From NCBI RefSeq assembly GCF_000505545.1, contig NZ_AYTB01000017.1, forward strand, positions 1-64,000: a DNA stretch of 64,000 nucleotides, written 5' to 3'. Below are positions 37,761 to 46,775 of the stretch, piece after piece (position 1 is the first letter of the stretch; each line of letters starts with the position of its first letter). A program made the position numbers and the translations under genes. The notes beneath the pieces were generated by a model. That model searched no databases, was not told where the DNA came from, and worked only from the letters and a program-made list of their open reading frames with translations. The DNA is from Kurthia huakuii LAM0618. Lineage in GTDB: Bacteria; Bacillota; Bacilli; Bacillales_A; Planococcaceae.

Positions 37761-38968
37761 AAAAGCAATACACGCGTTTGAGTTCATCAGCCCTCTTTAG
37801 GCTAGTGTTCGTCATCGTGTTATTAATCGTAGCTTTTTGCTACGCCTTATTACAAGGTGGTTTTACGAGTTGGTTTATTTTTTATATGCTCGTACCGCCA
37901 TTCGTGTATTCCATCGTGCTATGGTTTATGCCCATTAGTCAGTTTGACGTCAGGCGCTCGACCGAAAATAGAAGACTAGAACAGCATGATACGCTAACGA
38001 TGACTGTCACGCTTACGCGAAACAATCGCCTACCACTTCTTTATGTAATCGTTGAAGAAGTGTTGCCAAAAGGTGTATTCGATACAGTCGAACAACAAGA
38101 AACGCGCCGCCTCGTTGCGGTAGGTTTCCGCAAAGAAGTGACGTGGACGTATGCGATTCAAGATGTGCCACGTGGTGAGCATCAACTTGTCGGCGTTTAT
38201 GTGACCGTGACGGACTTTTTTGGCTGGGTAAAGAAAACAAAGTTTATTGAAGGGAAGCGGACTGTTATCGTATTCCCAAAAATTCAGCCAGTCGTTTATA
38301 AAAAGCTACTGCGCTACAAAACACCAGGTAGCGCGCAAGCCTTGCAAAGTCGTTTAAAAGATACGAATGTCGTTGCAGGGATTCGTGATTATGAAGCGGG
38401 CGACCGCATGAGTTGGATTCATTGGAAAAGCTTTGCGAAAACCGGCAAGTTACAGACGAAGGAATTTGAACCGTACCGCGATGACAGTACGTGGATTGTG
38501 CTCGACACATTGCCAAACGATTATTTTGAAGTACAAGTGGCATTTGCGGCATCGGTACTTGCTTCGGCACAAAAACAGCATGAGTCACTTAGCTATATGA
38601 CGGCAGGCACACGTCCATACGTAGCTCAAAATTTACAGACAAATGAACAGCTTCAAAATTTGATGGTGCATTTAGCAGGTGTACAGCCCAATACATTTGA
38701 TGCGCAAAAAATCTATTCGTACAACGAAGATTTGCGACAAGCAGCTCTTATACATTTTATTACAGCAACGCTTACACATGAATGGGTCGAAGCACTGTCA
38801 AATACCGCGGCTACACCGAAAAATTGCGTCATTTTTGTGCTCGTTAATCCAAAAGAAGTCCACGTTGCAACAGCGGTTGAAAAACGCGCTGCAACACGAG
38901 GAATGCGCATCGTTTATGTACCAGCGAATCACTTTGCGGCTGCATTTTTGGAAGGGGGTAAGGCATAA
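37757..38968 (+). CDS. DUF58-domain membrane protein
   Basis: The 403-residue protein has two N-terminal membrane helices (residues about 12-60). A cytoplasmic or beta-sandwich region follows, then the DUF58 domain with the hallmark GDRMSWIHWKSFAKTGKLQTKEF near residue 220 and a vWA-like fold after it. It is the usual partner of MoxR ATPases. The start overlaps the moxR stop (ATGA) and the end overlaps the transglutaminase gene, so the three are translationally coupled. The molecular role is unknown. Confidence 0.88.
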   Translation: MKKQYTRLSSSALFRLVFVIVLLIVAFCYALLQGGFTSWFIFYMLVPPFVYSIVLWFMPISQFDVRRSTENRRLEQHDTLTMTVTLTRNNRLPLLYVIVEEVLPKGVFDTVEQQETRRLVAVGFRKEVTWTYAIQDVPRGEHQLVGVYVTVTDFFGWVKKTKFIEGKRTVIVFPKIQPVVYKKLLRYKTPGSAQALQSRLKDTNVVAGIRDYEAGDRMSWIHWKSFAKTGKLQTKEFEPYRDDSTWIVLDTLPNDYFEVQVAFAASVLASAQKQHESLSYMTAGTRPYVAQNLQTNEQLQNLMVHLAGVQPNTFDAQKIYSYNEDLRQAALIHFITATLTHEWVEALSNTAATPKNCVIFVLVNPKEVHVATAVEKRAATRGMRIVYVPANHFAAAFLEGGKA

Positions 38969-41148
38969 TGAAAAAATCACCTACCCTCCACTGGGCGAGT
39001 TTACTTGTGTTGTACACGCTCGTATTTTTGATGTTGTATGAATGGTTAGAACCAATTAGTGAGTTAACCGGAACGGGGCATCTCCCATTAATTGTGGCGT
39101 TCGTTATATTATGTTTTGCGACGAATTTGATTACGATTTGGCCGGCATGGTGCAATACGGTTCTGAAAATAGGTTTTATTGGTTTTATCGTCTTTTACAT
39201 TCATGGCAATTTAGATCCGGCTGCCATTCCAAAAATCTTCGATGAATTTGTGTCGAGTGCAAAGGCATTGCTGACACTTCATGTTGATAATATAGCGGAT
39301 AGCGTGCGGACGTTTATTTTCCTTGTGCTTTTATGGATGACGATTTATTTAATCCATCATTGGCTCACAGTGCGCTACTCGATTTTCTTATTTTTCTTTA
39401 TGACGATTTTCTTTTTAGCATCGATTGATACATTTACCGAATATGATGCGACCTATCCACTTATTCGCGTAATGTGTGTCGGTTTCTTCTTAGTTGGTAT
39501 GCTGTTTATTGAGAAAGTATTCGTCAATCATCATATGCAGCCAACATTGCTACGTTACATTAAGCTTATGGTACCGCTATTACTAATGATTGTTGTGAGC
39601 AGTGCGTTTGCTTACGTTATGCCAAAAAGTGAACCAGCAGTTGACCTTCCAGCACCGATTGCGGCCATTAATGATTGGGTTAATAAACAGCTAACACCAA
39701 CCGGCAAAATTGGTTATGTAGAAGATGATACGCAGCTTGGTGGTAGCTTTGAGTTAGATGATACACCGGTGTTTGATGTTTGGGCGAAAGAACCACAATA
39801 TTTACGTGTTGATACGAAATATATTTATACCGGCAAAGGGTGGGAACGTAAAAATGGCGATATTTATGTGCGTTCATTTGATTACGATGAGCGTGTGCCA
39901 TTGTCGATTAAGCCAGGACCAACTACGAATAATGATACAATGACGATTGAAATGCATAAGCAATATCAATTTTTAGCACAGCCATACGGACTGCGTAAAA
40001 TTGAGTCAGATGATTTTGACAATAATCGTTTTTATGTAGAACTTGATACGGAAAAGATTCGTCCAACAAATGCTGAACAACGTACAACACTCGAAAACTA
40101 TAGTATGCGCTATAGTACGCCTGTGTATAAATTAAGCGATTTAAATAAAACATCGATGCATGAGCTAGAAAGCTTAGGCGACGAGTTCGATAAATATTTA
40201 CAACTTCCACAATCATTGCCACGACGAGTTCGTGCATTAGCACATGAGATTACGAAAGATGAAACGAGCGTGTATGATAAAACGACGGCAATCGAATCGT
40301 ATTTTAGTGTCAATGGCTTCCGTTACTCACGCGATGAAGTTGATTATCCAGAGGAAGGGCAAGATTATGTTGACCAATTTTTATTTGATACGAAGGTTGG
40401 TTACTGCGATAATTTCTCAACAGCTATGGTTGTAATGCTGCGCACACAAGGTATTCCAGCGCGCTGGGTGAAAGGCTTTTCTGAAGGAGATGTAGTCGAT
40501 AGTACACGTGATACGACACATTTTGAAGTGACAAATAACAATGCACATTCATGGGTAGAAGCGTATATGCCTGGTGTTGGTTGGATGCAGTTTGAGCCGA
40601 CAATTGGCTTTAGTGGCTTTGACCAAGTCGAAGATGATACGCGGCCAGACAATGCGGCAGACGCATCTGCAGATGAAGAAGCACCGAAGGCAGAAGAAGA
40701 GAAAAAACCAACGCCACAACAACAAGAACAGCAACAGCAAGAACAAGAAAAACAAGCACAAACAGACACAGCAACAACAAAAGGCATCACATGGTGGCCT
40801 TGGCTTGTAGCGCTAGTGCTTCTTGTGGTAGCTTATATTTTATGGCGCACACGTATAAAATGGATTCCACGCTATATTGAAACGCGTTACGCGACAAAAT
40901 CGGACGTCTCACTCGAACAAGCATACAATGACTTATTAAAAGTTCTTGCGATGCATGGGTTGAAAAAAGCAGATGGCGAAACGTTGCAACAATTTGCGAA
41001 GCGCGTTGATGCACAGCTTGGCGAACATCATATGAAAGAATTTGTGGCGCATTATGAGCGTTATATTTACGACCCAAGCGTGGAAACAATGCAATGGGAT
41101 AAATTAAAAGAAAGTTGGCAATATTTAATCAATAAAGTAAGAGGTTGA
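38968..41148 (+). CDS. Membrane transglutaminase-like protein (YebA-like)
   Basis: The 726-residue protein begins with about six membrane helices (residues 1-215). An external transglutaminase-like cysteine-protease fold follows: Cys in VGYCDNFSTAMVVMLRTQG near residue 480, His in NNAHSWVEAYMPGVGWMQFE near 525, Asp/Glu shortly after. A Gln/Glu-rich linker (about 575-600), another membrane helix and a C-terminal DUF4129-like cytoplasmic segment end it. It completes the MoxR-DUF58-transglutaminase set seen in Bacillus (yeaC-yeaD-yebA). The protein substrate is unknown. guaA follows after its own promoter. Confidence 0.88.
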   Translation: MKKSPTLHWASLLVLYTLVFLMLYEWLEPISELTGTGHLPLIVAFVILCFATNLITIWPAWCNTVLKIGFIGFIVFYIHGNLDPAAIPKIFDEFVSSAKALLTLHVDNIADSVRTFIFLVLLWMTIYLIHHWLTVRYSIFLFFFMTIFFLASIDTFTEYDATYPLIRVMCVGFFLVGMLFIEKVFVNHHMQPTLLRYIKLMVPLLLMIVVSSAFAYVMPKSEPAVDLPAPIAAINDWVNKQLTPTGKIGYVEDDTQLGGSFELDDTPVFDVWAKEPQYLRVDTKYIYTGKGWERKNGDIYVRSFDYDERVPLSIKPGPTTNNDTMTIEMHKQYQFLAQPYGLRKIESDDFDNNRFYVELDTEKIRPTNAEQRTTLENYSMRYSTPVYKLSDLNKTSMHELESLGDEFDKYLQLPQSLPRRVRALAHEITKDETSVYDKTTAIESYFSVNGFRYSRDEVDYPEEGQDYVDQFLFDTKVGYCDNFSTAMVVMLRTQGIPARWVKGFSEGDVVDSTRDTTHFEVTNNNAHSWVEAYMPGVGWMQFEPTIGFSGFDQVEDDTRPDNAADASADEEAPKAEEEKKPTPQQQEQQQQEQEKQAQTDTATTKGITWWPWLVALVLLVVAYILWRTRIKWIPRYIETRYATKSDVSLEQAYNDLLKVLAMHGLKKADGETLQQFAKRVDAQLGEHHMKEFVAHYERYIYDPSVETMQWDKLKESWQYLINKVRG

Positions 41149-41164
41149 TTTTAGGCCAGTCAAA

Positions 41165-41192
41165 TTGTACACTTAGCTCAAAGAGTTATAAT
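41165..41192 (+). promoter_or_regulatory. Promoter of guaA
   Basis: TTGTAC (41165-41170), a 16-bp spacer and perfect TATAAT (41187-41192). The expected start, at about 41199, is the first base of the riboswitch P1 stem. No PurBox-like site is seen here. Confidence 0.7.
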
Positions 41193-41199
41193 TGAATTA

Positions 41200-41368
41200 C
41201 CCTCATATATGTTCGATAATATGGATCGGATGTTTCTACCAAGTTGCCGTAAATGACTTGACTATGAAGGTGAGTGCACGAAGTCCCTTACTGTAAGGCA
41301 TTTTCGTCTATTCACCTATCAGTTGAGAGGACGTGTAGAAAATGTTTATTTTCGCGCGTCCTTTTTTT
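41200..41368 (+). promoter_or_regulatory. Guanine riboswitch and terminator before guaA
   Basis: The purine aptamer runs from CCTCATA (41201-41207) to TATGAAGG (41263-41270), with core TTTCTACC and CCGTAAATG. The specificity base is C in GACTATG, predicting guanine rather than adenine. An intrinsic terminator follows: AGGACG (41328-41333) with CGTCCT (41357-41362) and a T run. Guanine should therefore shut off guaA transcription. Confidence 0.94.
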
Positions 41369-41420
41369 AGAGATTGGGTCATCAATTATAGACAAAATAC
41401 ATTGAAGAGGTGGAAATAAG

Positions 41421-42974
41421 TTGTCAGCTAGCACACAACTAAAAGATCAAGAAAAAATCATCGTTCTTGATTTCGGTAGTCAATACAATCAATTAATCAC
41501 ACGTCGTATTCGTGAATTCGGTGTTTACAGTGAATTACACGCACATACAATTACTGCGCAAGAATTAAAAGACTTAAACGCAACAGGTATCATTTTCTCA
41601 GGTGGTCCAAACTCAGTTTATGACGACAATGCTTTCAAAATCGATGAAGCAATCTTTGAACTTGGTTTACCTATCTTAGGTATTTGCTATGGTATGCAAT
41701 TAATGTCTCACACTTTAGGCGGTAAAGTAGAAAAAGCTGCTCACCGTGAATATGGTAAAGCTGAAATCAAAGTGTTAGCAGAAAACGCATTATTCGCTGA
41801 TACGCCAGAAGAACAAGTTGTATGGATGAGCCATGGTGACTTAGTAACAGAAACACCAGAAGGTTTCACGACAATCGCAACAAGCGCTTCTTGCCCGATT
41901 GCTGCGATGGCAAACCCAGAACGCAAATTCTACGCTGTACAATTCCACCCAGAAGTACGTCACTCTGTATACGGTAACGATTTACTTCGTCACTTCGCAA
42001 TGGACATCTGTGGTTGTAAAGGCGACTGGTCAATGGCGAACTTCATCGAAATCGAAATCGAAAAAATCCGCGCACAAGTTGGCGATAAACAAGTTCTTTG
42101 TGCACTTTCAGGCGGCGTTGACTCATCTGTTGTAGCGGTATTGATCCACAAAGCCATTGGTGACCAATTAACTTGTATGTTCGTAGACCACAACTTAAAC
42201 CGTAAAGGTGAAGTAGAACAAGTTATGAAAACTTTCACAGAAGACTTCGATATGAAATTAATCAAAATCGATGCACGTGAACGTTTCATGAACAAACTTA
42301 AAGGCGTTTCTGACCCAGAACAAAAACGTAAAATTATCGGTAACGAATTCATTTACGTGTTCGATGAAGAATCTGCGAAGCTTAAAGATATGGACTTCTT
42401 AGCACAAGGTACACTTTACACAGATATTATCGAATCAGGTACAGCAACTGCACAAACAATCAAATCTCACCACAACGTTGGCGGTCTTCCTGAAGACATG
42501 AAATTTGAATTAATCGAACCACTTAACACATTATTCAAAGACGAAGTGCGCGCACTAGGTCTTGAATTAGGTCTTCCAGAAGCTGTTGTATGGCGTCAAC
42601 CATTCCCAGGTCCTGGTCTAGGTATTCGTGTACTTGGTGAAGTAACAGAAGATAAATTAGAAATCGTACGTGACGCTGACTTCATCTTACGTGACGAAAT
42701 CAAAAAAGCCGGCCTTGAACGCGACATTTGGCAATACTTCTGCGTATTACCAGACATCCGTTCAGTTGGTGTTATGGGCGATGGCCGTACGTACGACTAC
42801 GCAATCGGTATCCGCGGCGTAACATCTATCGACGGTATGACATCTGACTGGGCTCGTATTCCTTACGACGTACTTGAAAAAATCTCTGTACGTATCGTAA
42901 ACGAAGTCGACCACGTTAACCGCGTACTGTATGATATTACATCGAAGCCACCAGCAACGATTGAGTGGGAATAA
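41421..42974 (+). CDS. guaA: GMP synthase (glutamine-hydrolysing) GuaA
   Basis: The 517-residue enzyme converts XMP to GMP. The class I glutaminase domain has GICYGMQLM (nucleophile Cys near residue 93) and FHPEV near 185. The ATP pyrophosphatase domain has [10 protein letters not shown] near 230, and the C-terminal dimerisation domain ends in [13 protein letters not shown]. It starts at TTG 41421 after GAGGTGG. Codon use is strongly biased, as in groEL, pointing to high expression. A degenerate echo of its last 30 codons lies 170 bases downstream. Confidence 0.97.
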   Translation: MSASTQLKDQEKIIVLDFGSQYNQLITRRIREFGVYSELHAHTITAQELKDLNATGIIFSGGPNSVYDDNAFKIDEAIFELGLPILGICYGMQLMSHTLGGKVEKAAHREYGKAEIKVLAENALFADTPEEQVVWMSHGDLVTETPEGFTTIATSASCPIAAMANPERKFYAVQFHPEVRHSVYGNDLLRHFAMDICGCKGDWSMANFIEIEIEKIRAQVGDKQVLCALSGGVDSSVVAVLIHKAIGDQLTCMFVDHNLNRKGEVEQVMKTFTEDFDMKLIKIDARERFMNKLKGVSDPEQKRKIIGNEFIYVFDEESAKLKDMDFLAQGTLYTDIIESGTATAQTIKSHHNVGGLPEDMKFELIEPLNTLFKDEVRALGLELGLPEAVVWRQPFPGPGLGIRVLGEVTEDKLEIVRDADFILRDEIKKAGLERDIWQYFCVLPDIRSVGVMGDGRTYDYAIGIRGVTSIDGMTSDWARIPYDVLEKISVRIVNEVDHVNRVLYDITSKPPATIEWE

Positions 42975-42986
42975 GATAAAAAGATA

Positions 42987-43018
42987 AGACTCTCGCATCA
43001 TGCGAGAGTCTTTTTTTT
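42987..43018 (+). terminator. Terminator of guaA
   Basis: AGACTCTCGCA pairs perfectly with TGCGAGAGTCT, followed by eight T. Confidence 0.9.
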
Positions 43019-43141
43019 CGTATGCTATTGACACCTGCTCCTAATATTTATACACTTAATTCATCTACAAACGCAGTACGCATTTGTAAAAAACGGAAAC
43101 GTAACACCAATTAGAATCTAAACAGTTGTGAGGGAAAAGGC

Positions 43142-43282
43142 ATGCGAAATGATAACATCAATAAAATTATGTTCGATAAAATTGAATTTGTCATGACACG
43201 TATTTCAGGCGAAGTCGAACGAGCAATGCGTGTACAAGAAGATATTACTTCTAAGCCACCTACAACAACTGAATGGAAATAG
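43142..43282 (+). CDS. 46-codon micro-ORF resembling the GuaA C-terminus
   Basis: ATG 43142 opens a 46-codon frame, with AGGGAAAAGG at 43131-43140 as a possible ribosome site, ending at TAG 43280-43282. Its last part, EDITSKPPTTTEWK, mirrors the GuaA ending [14 protein letters not shown]. Upstream, FDKIEFVMTRISGEVERAMR also aligns loosely with Gua[20 protein letters not shown]. It may be a decaying partial duplication of guaA or a small retained protein. It has no stop codons in frame, but at this length that is weak evidence. A terminator at 43425 separates it from the next gene. Confidence 0.5.
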   Translation: MRNDNINKIMFDKIEFVMTRISGEVERAMRVQEDITSKPPTTTEWK

Positions 43283-43424
43283 TCTAATTGAAGTGAATCT
43301 AGCGCAGCATCATCGCTCGTTGCACGTTTTTTTGTCGTTGGCAAAATTTGCGTCAATTAGGTTGATCCGCATCGCGCTCGTTCAGGCAAAAAGCCATCCA
43401 TTCAAATTCAATTGATTATTTCTG

Positions 43425-43467
43425 CAATCCACTCTTATTTAGCAATGAAAATATGAGTGGATTTTTT
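43425..43467 (+). terminator. Terminator before the radical SAM gene
   Basis: AATCCACTCTTAT and ATATGAGTGGATT pair, followed by a T run. The stretch 43283-43424 before it shows nothing else I can name. Confidence 0.8.
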
Positions 43468-43501
43468 GTGTTCTCCAGTTGGTTTAGAAGGCCAAAAAAC
43501 A

Positions 43502-43527
43502 TCATTTCATTGGCGAAAGTGAAATGA
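43502..43527 (+). promoter_or_regulatory. Perfect 8-bp hairpin just before the radical SAM gene
   Basis: TCATTTCA (43502-43509) pairs with TGAAATGA (43520-43527) around TTGGCGAAAG. The ribosome site GAGGGGG starts within three bases of its end. It is not followed by T, so an operator or translation control element is more likely than a terminator. Confidence 0.4.
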
Positions 43528-43543
43528 ATGAGGGGGAAACAGC

Positions 43544-44869
43544 ATGGTAACATACATACCATCAAAATTTAACGCATTAACAAAAACAGAAGATGGCGGC
43601 ATAGTTGTTTACAACAGCTACACAGGAGCTATCGTGAACTTCGAAGCAGATGAACGCGAGGAAGTCATGACTGCACTAAAACGCCAAGGTTCACCGGCAC
43701 TTGATACCGAAGTAAAGCAGGCACTATTTGATAGCGGCTTTATCGTCAAAGATACCATTGATGAAATGAAACGCGCTGATTTACTGCACCAATCGATGCA
43801 TCGCACAGATATGCTGCATTTAATTTTAATGACAACGGAGCAATGTAACTTCCGTTGTCGTTATTGCTACGAGTCATTCGCAAAAGGCCGCATGACAGAT
43901 GACACAAAAGCTGGCGTCAAAGCGTTAGTAGCTGAGCGTGCAGGTACATTAAATGATTTACACATTAGCTGGTTTGGCGGCGAGCCATTACTAGAGCTTG
44001 GGATTATCGAAGAATTATCAAAAGAATATATGACAATCGCTGAGAAACATAATATTCATTATTCTGCGGACGTTGTAACGAATGGCTACTTCTTAAACCG
44101 TGAAACATTTGAAAAATTATTGTCTTGGAATGTTTCGCAGTACATGGTAACAATCGATGGTGTACAAGCAGTCCATGATGCACGTCGTCACATGATTGGT
44201 GGACAAGGTACATTTGAGCGTATTGTGGATAATTTAAAAACATTACGTGATGTTGAGGGCGACTTCAATATGACCATCCGTATCAACTTTGATGAGGACA
44301 ATTTACGTGAGACGGAGCATTTAATCGACTTTTTAAAAGAACATTTTGCAGATGATAAACGTTTTGGTGTATTTTTCCGTCCAGTTGGTCGCTGGGGTGG
44401 TCCAAATGACGAAGAAATTCCGACGTGCACACATATTACCGCAAATAAAAAAATTTGGGAATTTACAGAGACAGCAATCGATAAAGGGCTTGCGATGAGT
44501 AATATGGTCGAGGGTGCACTAAATCCAACAGCTGCTGTCTGTTACGCCGCAAAACCTAATGCGATGGTCATTGGTTCTGATGGACAGCTCTACAAATGTA
44601 CGACAGTGCTTGATGAAGAAGTGAATAAAGTAGGGCATCTCAATGCCGATGGTACGATGGATTTAGATTATGACAAAATTGCTTCATGGTTATTATCAGG
44701 AGAAGAAACAGATACCGTTTGTCAGTCTTGCTTCTTCCGTCCATCTTGCCAAGGTAATCATTGCCCGTGGTACCGTGTTGTCTCGGGCGAACGTCCATGT
44801 CCTTCAGAGAAAAAGAACATTAAAAAAGTGTTGAATCTCGTATGGAAAAACAGCTTACAACAAGCATAA
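43544..44869 (+). CDS. Radical SAM/SPASM peptide maturase
   Basis: A 441-residue radical SAM enzyme. The N-terminal 90 residues resemble a peptide-recognition (RRE/PqqD-like) lead-in, with YNSYTGAIVNF. The SAM cluster motif CNFRCRYC uses Cys 101, 105 and 108, followed by FGGEPLL. The SPASM region carries seven cysteines (333, 352, 393, 396, 402, 407, 419), enough for two auxiliary Fe-S clusters, with the GxxxxC motif at 347-352. Related enzymes mature ribosomally made peptides or sulfatases. ATG 43544 follows GAGGGGG. A 28-codon gene starts 30 bases after it and is the likely substrate; no sulfatase is near. Confidence 0.9.
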   Translation: MVTYIPSKFNALTKTEDGGIVVYNSYTGAIVNFEADEREEVMTALKRQGSPALDTEVKQALFDSGFIVKDTIDEMKRADLLHQSMHRTDMLHLILMTTEQCNFRCRYCYESFAKGRMTDDTKAGVKALVAERAGTLNDLHISWFGGEPLLELGIIEELSKEYMTIAEKHNIHYSADVVTNGYFLNRETFEKLLSWNVSQYMVTIDGVQAVHDARRHMIGGQGTFERIVDNLKTLRDVEGDFNMTIRINFDEDNLRETEHLIDFLKEHFADDKRFGVFFRPVGRWGGPNDEEIPTCTHITANKKIWEFTETAIDKGLAMSNMVEGALNPTAAVCYAAKPNAMVIGSDGQLYKCTTVLDEEVNKVGHLNADGTMDLDYDKIASWLLSGEETDTVCQSCFFRPSCQGNHCPWYRVVSGERPCPSEKKNIKKVLNLVWKNSLQQA

Positions 44870-44899
44870 TAATGAATGTTTTTGAAGGGAGGTGACACT

Positions 44900-44986
44900 A
44901 TGCGCGTATTACGTCCGGCAACGACACCAGTGAAGAAAGTAAACTCTGGTCGCATCATGAAAACGGTACCAGGTAACTTAAACTAA
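44900..44986 (+). CDS. Candidate RiPP precursor peptide, 28 residues
   Basis: ATG 44900 follows a strong GAAGGGAGGTG and opens 28 codons ending at TAA 44984-44986, just before a strong terminator. The peptide starts MRVLRPATTPVKK and ends MKTVPGNLN. It has six Arg/Lys, no acidic residues, no cysteine and no aromatic residue. Position directly after a radical SAM/SPASM gene makes it a likely substrate. Its composition excludes sactipeptide, ranthipeptide and Trp/Tyr/Phe-cyclophane chemistry. I do not recognise the family. The function of a modified product is unknown. Confidence 0.7.
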   Translation: MRVLRPATTPVKKVNSGRIMKTVPGNLN

Positions 44987-44989
44987 TAA

Positions 44990-45024
44990 AAAATGAGCCA
45001 TGCAAAGTGCATGGCTCATTTTTT
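44990..45024. terminator. Bidirectional terminator, peptide gene / decarboxylase
   Basis: AAAATGAGCCATGCA pairs perfectly with TGCATGGCTCATTTT around AAG, with A and T runs at the sides. Confidence 0.9.
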
Positions 45025-46420
45025 ATTTGATAACGCGCAATAGTCCTTGTTGTAATTGCTCACCACCATGAAATCGCTCGTACTGAGCAATCGCAGTAAT
45101 GTGTGCATCAACAATACGTTCACCATACATAATAAGTGGAATCCCTGGTGGATAGGGCGTCACCATTTCAGCACTAATCCGACCAACTGCTTCTATTAAT
45201 GGGACAAACTCTGTTGTTGCAGTGTGCAGTTGTGTATAACTCATCGCCAGCATCGTTGTATGCGGTGGTGTATAGTGTACAGTTGGCATTGTTTCGGGTA
45301 TGAGCTGAGAAAAAGCATATGCCATTTTTTGTAGCACCTCTGTATAATCCGTTACAGCAAGTGGCAGTATGAGCAAGACATTGTACGGATCCGCAAGTTC
45401 TGGATAAATGCCAACCGCTTCTAATGCAACTTGGAGCGCATAGCCACTAACATGGTTTGTCGATTGGATTGTTACTTTAAGCGGATCGAGTTCGCAATAC
45501 ACTGGTGCTTCTAGTACGCGAATACCATCAATTGTATGAAGCGCATGTTTAAACGTTTCAATCGAGTCGATTAATGGAGTTTCTTCTATATAACTTGCTA
45601 AATAAAATCTCGCAATATCTAGCGAGCCCATAATTGGATAAGACGGGCTACTAGATTGGAGCATTTGTAAATAATATTCAATGCGCGAACGTGCTACGCG
45701 CGCGCTTCCGATATGCAAATACGAGCCCATTGTCATCGCCGGCAATGTTTTATGTGCCGAGTGGATGACGACATCTGCACCATGTTGAAGCGCACTTTCT
45801 GGAAACTGCTGCAATGTAAAATGAGCACCGTGCGCTTCATCTACTAAAACGACTGCATCATGTGCATGGGCAATAGCAATAATGTCACGAATGTTTTGTT
45901 GGGCGAGCCCGTAGTAATTTGGATACGTTACAAGCAATGCTTTTGCCTGTGGAAAATCAGCAAAAGCTTGCGCGACACTTTCCGTTGATAAGCTCGTACC
46001 AAGTTGCCAATCAGCATCATAAGTAGGCGCAATAAAAATCGGTTGTGCGCCAGCAAGCTCAAGCCCATGTAAAATCGACTTGTGACAATTGCGTTGTACG
46101 AGCACCGCATCATGTGGCTGTATCGTTGCTAAAATCATTGCCAAGTTGCCGACAGTGGAGCCATTCACTAAAAAATAGCTTGCTTGTGATTGATAATGCG
46201 CCTGCAATAATTGTTGTGCTTCTAAAATCGCCTCTTCTGGTGCATGCAAATCATCAAGCCCTGTAATTTCAGTGGCATCGATTTGCAAAAGAGGTTGAAA
46301 ATAAGTCGCTGCCTGCTCAGGAAAGACCGTACCGTTTTTATGACCAGGAACATGAAAGGTCGTTTTATTTGAAGCATAGCGCTGTAGCATATCAAAAAGC
46401 GGTGTTCGTTGTTGATTCAT
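45023..46420 (-). CDS. Orn/Lys/Arg decarboxylase family PLP enzyme
   Basis: The 465-residue protein belongs to the aminotransferase-fold group of basic amino acid decarboxylases (SpeA/YaaO/Cad). Landmarks are FHVPGHKNG near residue 24, VDEAHGAHF near 192 and the PLP lysine in HSAHKTLPAMTMGS near 223. The late GIPLIMYGERI is also typical. It decarboxylates arginine, lysine or ornithine to a polyamine precursor; which one cannot be told. GTAGGGG precedes ATG 46420. Ten bases separate it from the DUF1048 gene upstream, so it may be co-transcribed with the PadR unit. Confidence 0.88.
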   Translation of the reverse strand: MNQQRTPLFDMLQRYASNKTTFHVPGHKNGTVFPEQAATYFQPLLQIDATEITGLDDLHAPEEAILEAQQLLQAHYQSQASYFLVNGSTVGNLAMILATIQPHDAVLVQRNCHKSILHGLELAGAQPIFIAPTYDADWQLGTSLSTESVAQAFADFPQAKALLVTYPNYYGLAQQNIRDIIAIAHAHDAVVLVDEAHGAHFTLQQFPESALQHGADVVIHSAHKTLPAMTMGSYLHIGSARVARSRIEYYLQMLQSSSPSYPIMGSLDIARFYLASYIEETPLIDSIETFKHALHTIDGIRVLEAPVYCELDPLKVTIQSTNHVSGYALQVALEAVGIYPELADPYNVLLILPLAVTDYTEVLQKMAYAFSQLIPETMPTVHYTPPHTTMLAMSYTQLHTATTEFVPLIEAVGRISAEMVTPYPPGIPLIMYGERIVDAHITAIAQYERFHGGEQLQQGLLRVIK

Positions 46421-46430
46421 GATACAACCC

Positions 46431-46772
46431 CTACTTCATTTTACGAATCGTATCGTTTAATTTTTGGCGAGGTTTATCTTTCCACGTTTCCACATCTTCG
46501 ATAAGCCCATCACAGAACGTAGCGACATCATCGCCCGTTAAGTCAGTAACTTTTCGTTGTTCAGCAGCACCTTCTTCAAATAAATCGAGTAAGCTATTGT
46601 AAATACGTTTGCTATCTTGCCAATCTGTCGCCCCATCTGTTGACCACATATACTTTTGAATAGCTTTAAAGGCATTAGCGTAATCATTTGGCAACGCTTT
46701 TGCGCGTGCCTCAATTGCGCGCCATTCTTTTTTCTCATCAAAGCTTCCAACAATTTTTTCGAAAAAGCTCAT
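46431..46772 (-). CDS. DUF1048-family protein
   Basis: The 113-residue helical protein matches the DUF1048 family by its N-terminal [18 protein letters not shown] and the central [17 protein letters not shown] segment. These proteins are usually encoded directly after a PadR-type regulator, as here, with three bases between stop and start. The role is unknown. GAGGTG precedes ATG 46772. The decarboxylase gene follows ten bases later on the same strand. Confidence 0.82.
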   Translation of the reverse strand: MSFFEKIVGSFDEKKEWRAIEARAKALPNDYANAFKAIQKYMWSTDGATDWQDSKRIYNSLLDLFEEGAAEQRKVTDLTGDDVATFCDGLIEDVETWKDKPRQKLNDTIRKMK

Positions 46773-46775
46773 GTT

